This document shows positions 63,867-64,000 of a DNA stretch of 64,000 nt, one piece after another. Both the position numbers and the translations under genes were made by a program. Source of the DNA: Gimesia chilikensis (GTDB taxonomy: Bacteria; Planctomycetota; Planctomycetia; Planctomycetales; Planctomycetaceae); the NCBI RefSeq assembly GCF_008329715.1, contig NZ_VTSR01000005.1:372001-436000 (forward strand). The letters run 5' to 3'. Position 1 is the stretch's first letter, and each line of letters opens with the position of its first letter. Under the pieces are notes generated by a model, which saw only the letters and a list, made by a program, of their open reading frames with translations, did no database searches and was not told the origin of the DNA.

Positions 63867-64000
63867 TCAGCGAATGCGTTTCATGCGGGAAAAATTGGGG
63901 TAAAAGGGGAATGACAGCTTGGCATACGGGTCCTTGGGATAAGATCCGGGAGCCGTCTGATGATAGAAAAACCGCTTGAGCGGTCCCACATCGGGTGAGT
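63867..64000 (-). CDS. C-terminal end of an unknown protein (cut by window edge)
   Basis: An open frame on the minus strand runs in from the right edge and ends with TGA at 63867, reading DVGPLKRFFYHQTAPGSYP then KDPYAKLSFPFYPNFSRMKRIR. It is too short to name. The gene lies upstream of lptB in the same direction, about 107 bases apart, so it could belong to the same transcript. The frame is long enough, and ends cleanly, to make a real gene likely. Confidence 0.55.
   Translation of the reverse strand, partial: SPDVGPLKRFFYHQTAPGSYPKDPYAKLSFPFYPNFSRMKRIR

Overview
The window looks like a chromosome segment of a planctomycete, most like the Gimesia/Planctomyces group. Three things suggest this: the DUF1549/DUF1553 plus DUF1501 gene pair, the secreted sulfatase and DUF1080 proteins, and zinc-ribbon membrane proteins of a planctomycete style. 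The assignment is by protein style, not by a database search. Base composition is moderate and even, and I saw no phage, insertion sequence, CRISPR array or integration scar.

Positions 1-24,553, all on the minus strand, form one very large information-processing cluster. In transcription order (right to left) it holds tRNA-Thr(UGU), tRNA-Tyr, tRNA-Gly(UCC), tRNA-Thr(GGU), tuf, rpmG, tRNA-Trp, secE, nusG, rplK-A-J-L, rpoB, rpoC, rpsL, rpsG, fusA and then the S10 set rpsJ, rplC-D-W-B, rpsS, rplV, rpsC, rplP, rpmC, rpsQ, rplN, rplX (cut by the left edge). The tRNA-tuf order matches E. coli thrU-tyrU-glyT-thrT-tufB. Internal terminators and good promoters divide it into transcription units: tRNA-tuf, a possible break at rplL/rpoB, rpsL-rpsG (ended by a strong terminator), fusA, and the S10 operon. 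No second tuf lies between fusA and rpsJ.

Positions 24,912-38,457 begin with an unusual sigma-70-like protein with three extra helix-turn-helix regions and no region 3. Its 5' side carries a near-consensus promoter and a perfect TGTGA-N6-TCACA palindrome. On the plus strand follow a DUF1549/DUF1553 - DUF1501 pair, two zinc-ribbon membrane-anchored proteins of unknown function, a BFD-like [2Fe-2S] protein, and a three-gene exporter (ATPase, FtsX-type permease, HlyD-type adaptor).

Positions 38,463-46,730 (minus) hold a complete Na+-translocating NADH:quinone reductase operon, nqrABCDEF, followed by the flavin transferase apbE and the maturation factor nqrM; an Hsp20 gene lies downstream. Positions 47,123-50,557 (minus) hold a secreted Gfo/Idh-DUF1080 fusion and a sulfatase.

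Positions 50,937-53,824 (plus) hold a ROK sugar kinase and lepA. Positions 53,841-58,382 (minus) hold a small hypothetical gene, two tandem paralogous lipoproteins, a DUF2752 membrane protein, dapF and a YhaM-like OB-HD protein. Positions 58,809-62,958 (plus) hold an IscA/HesB-type protein, an SDR dehydrogenase, two membrane proteins and a KAS III-like thiolase-fold enzyme. lptB and the 3' end of an unknown gene (both minus) close the window.
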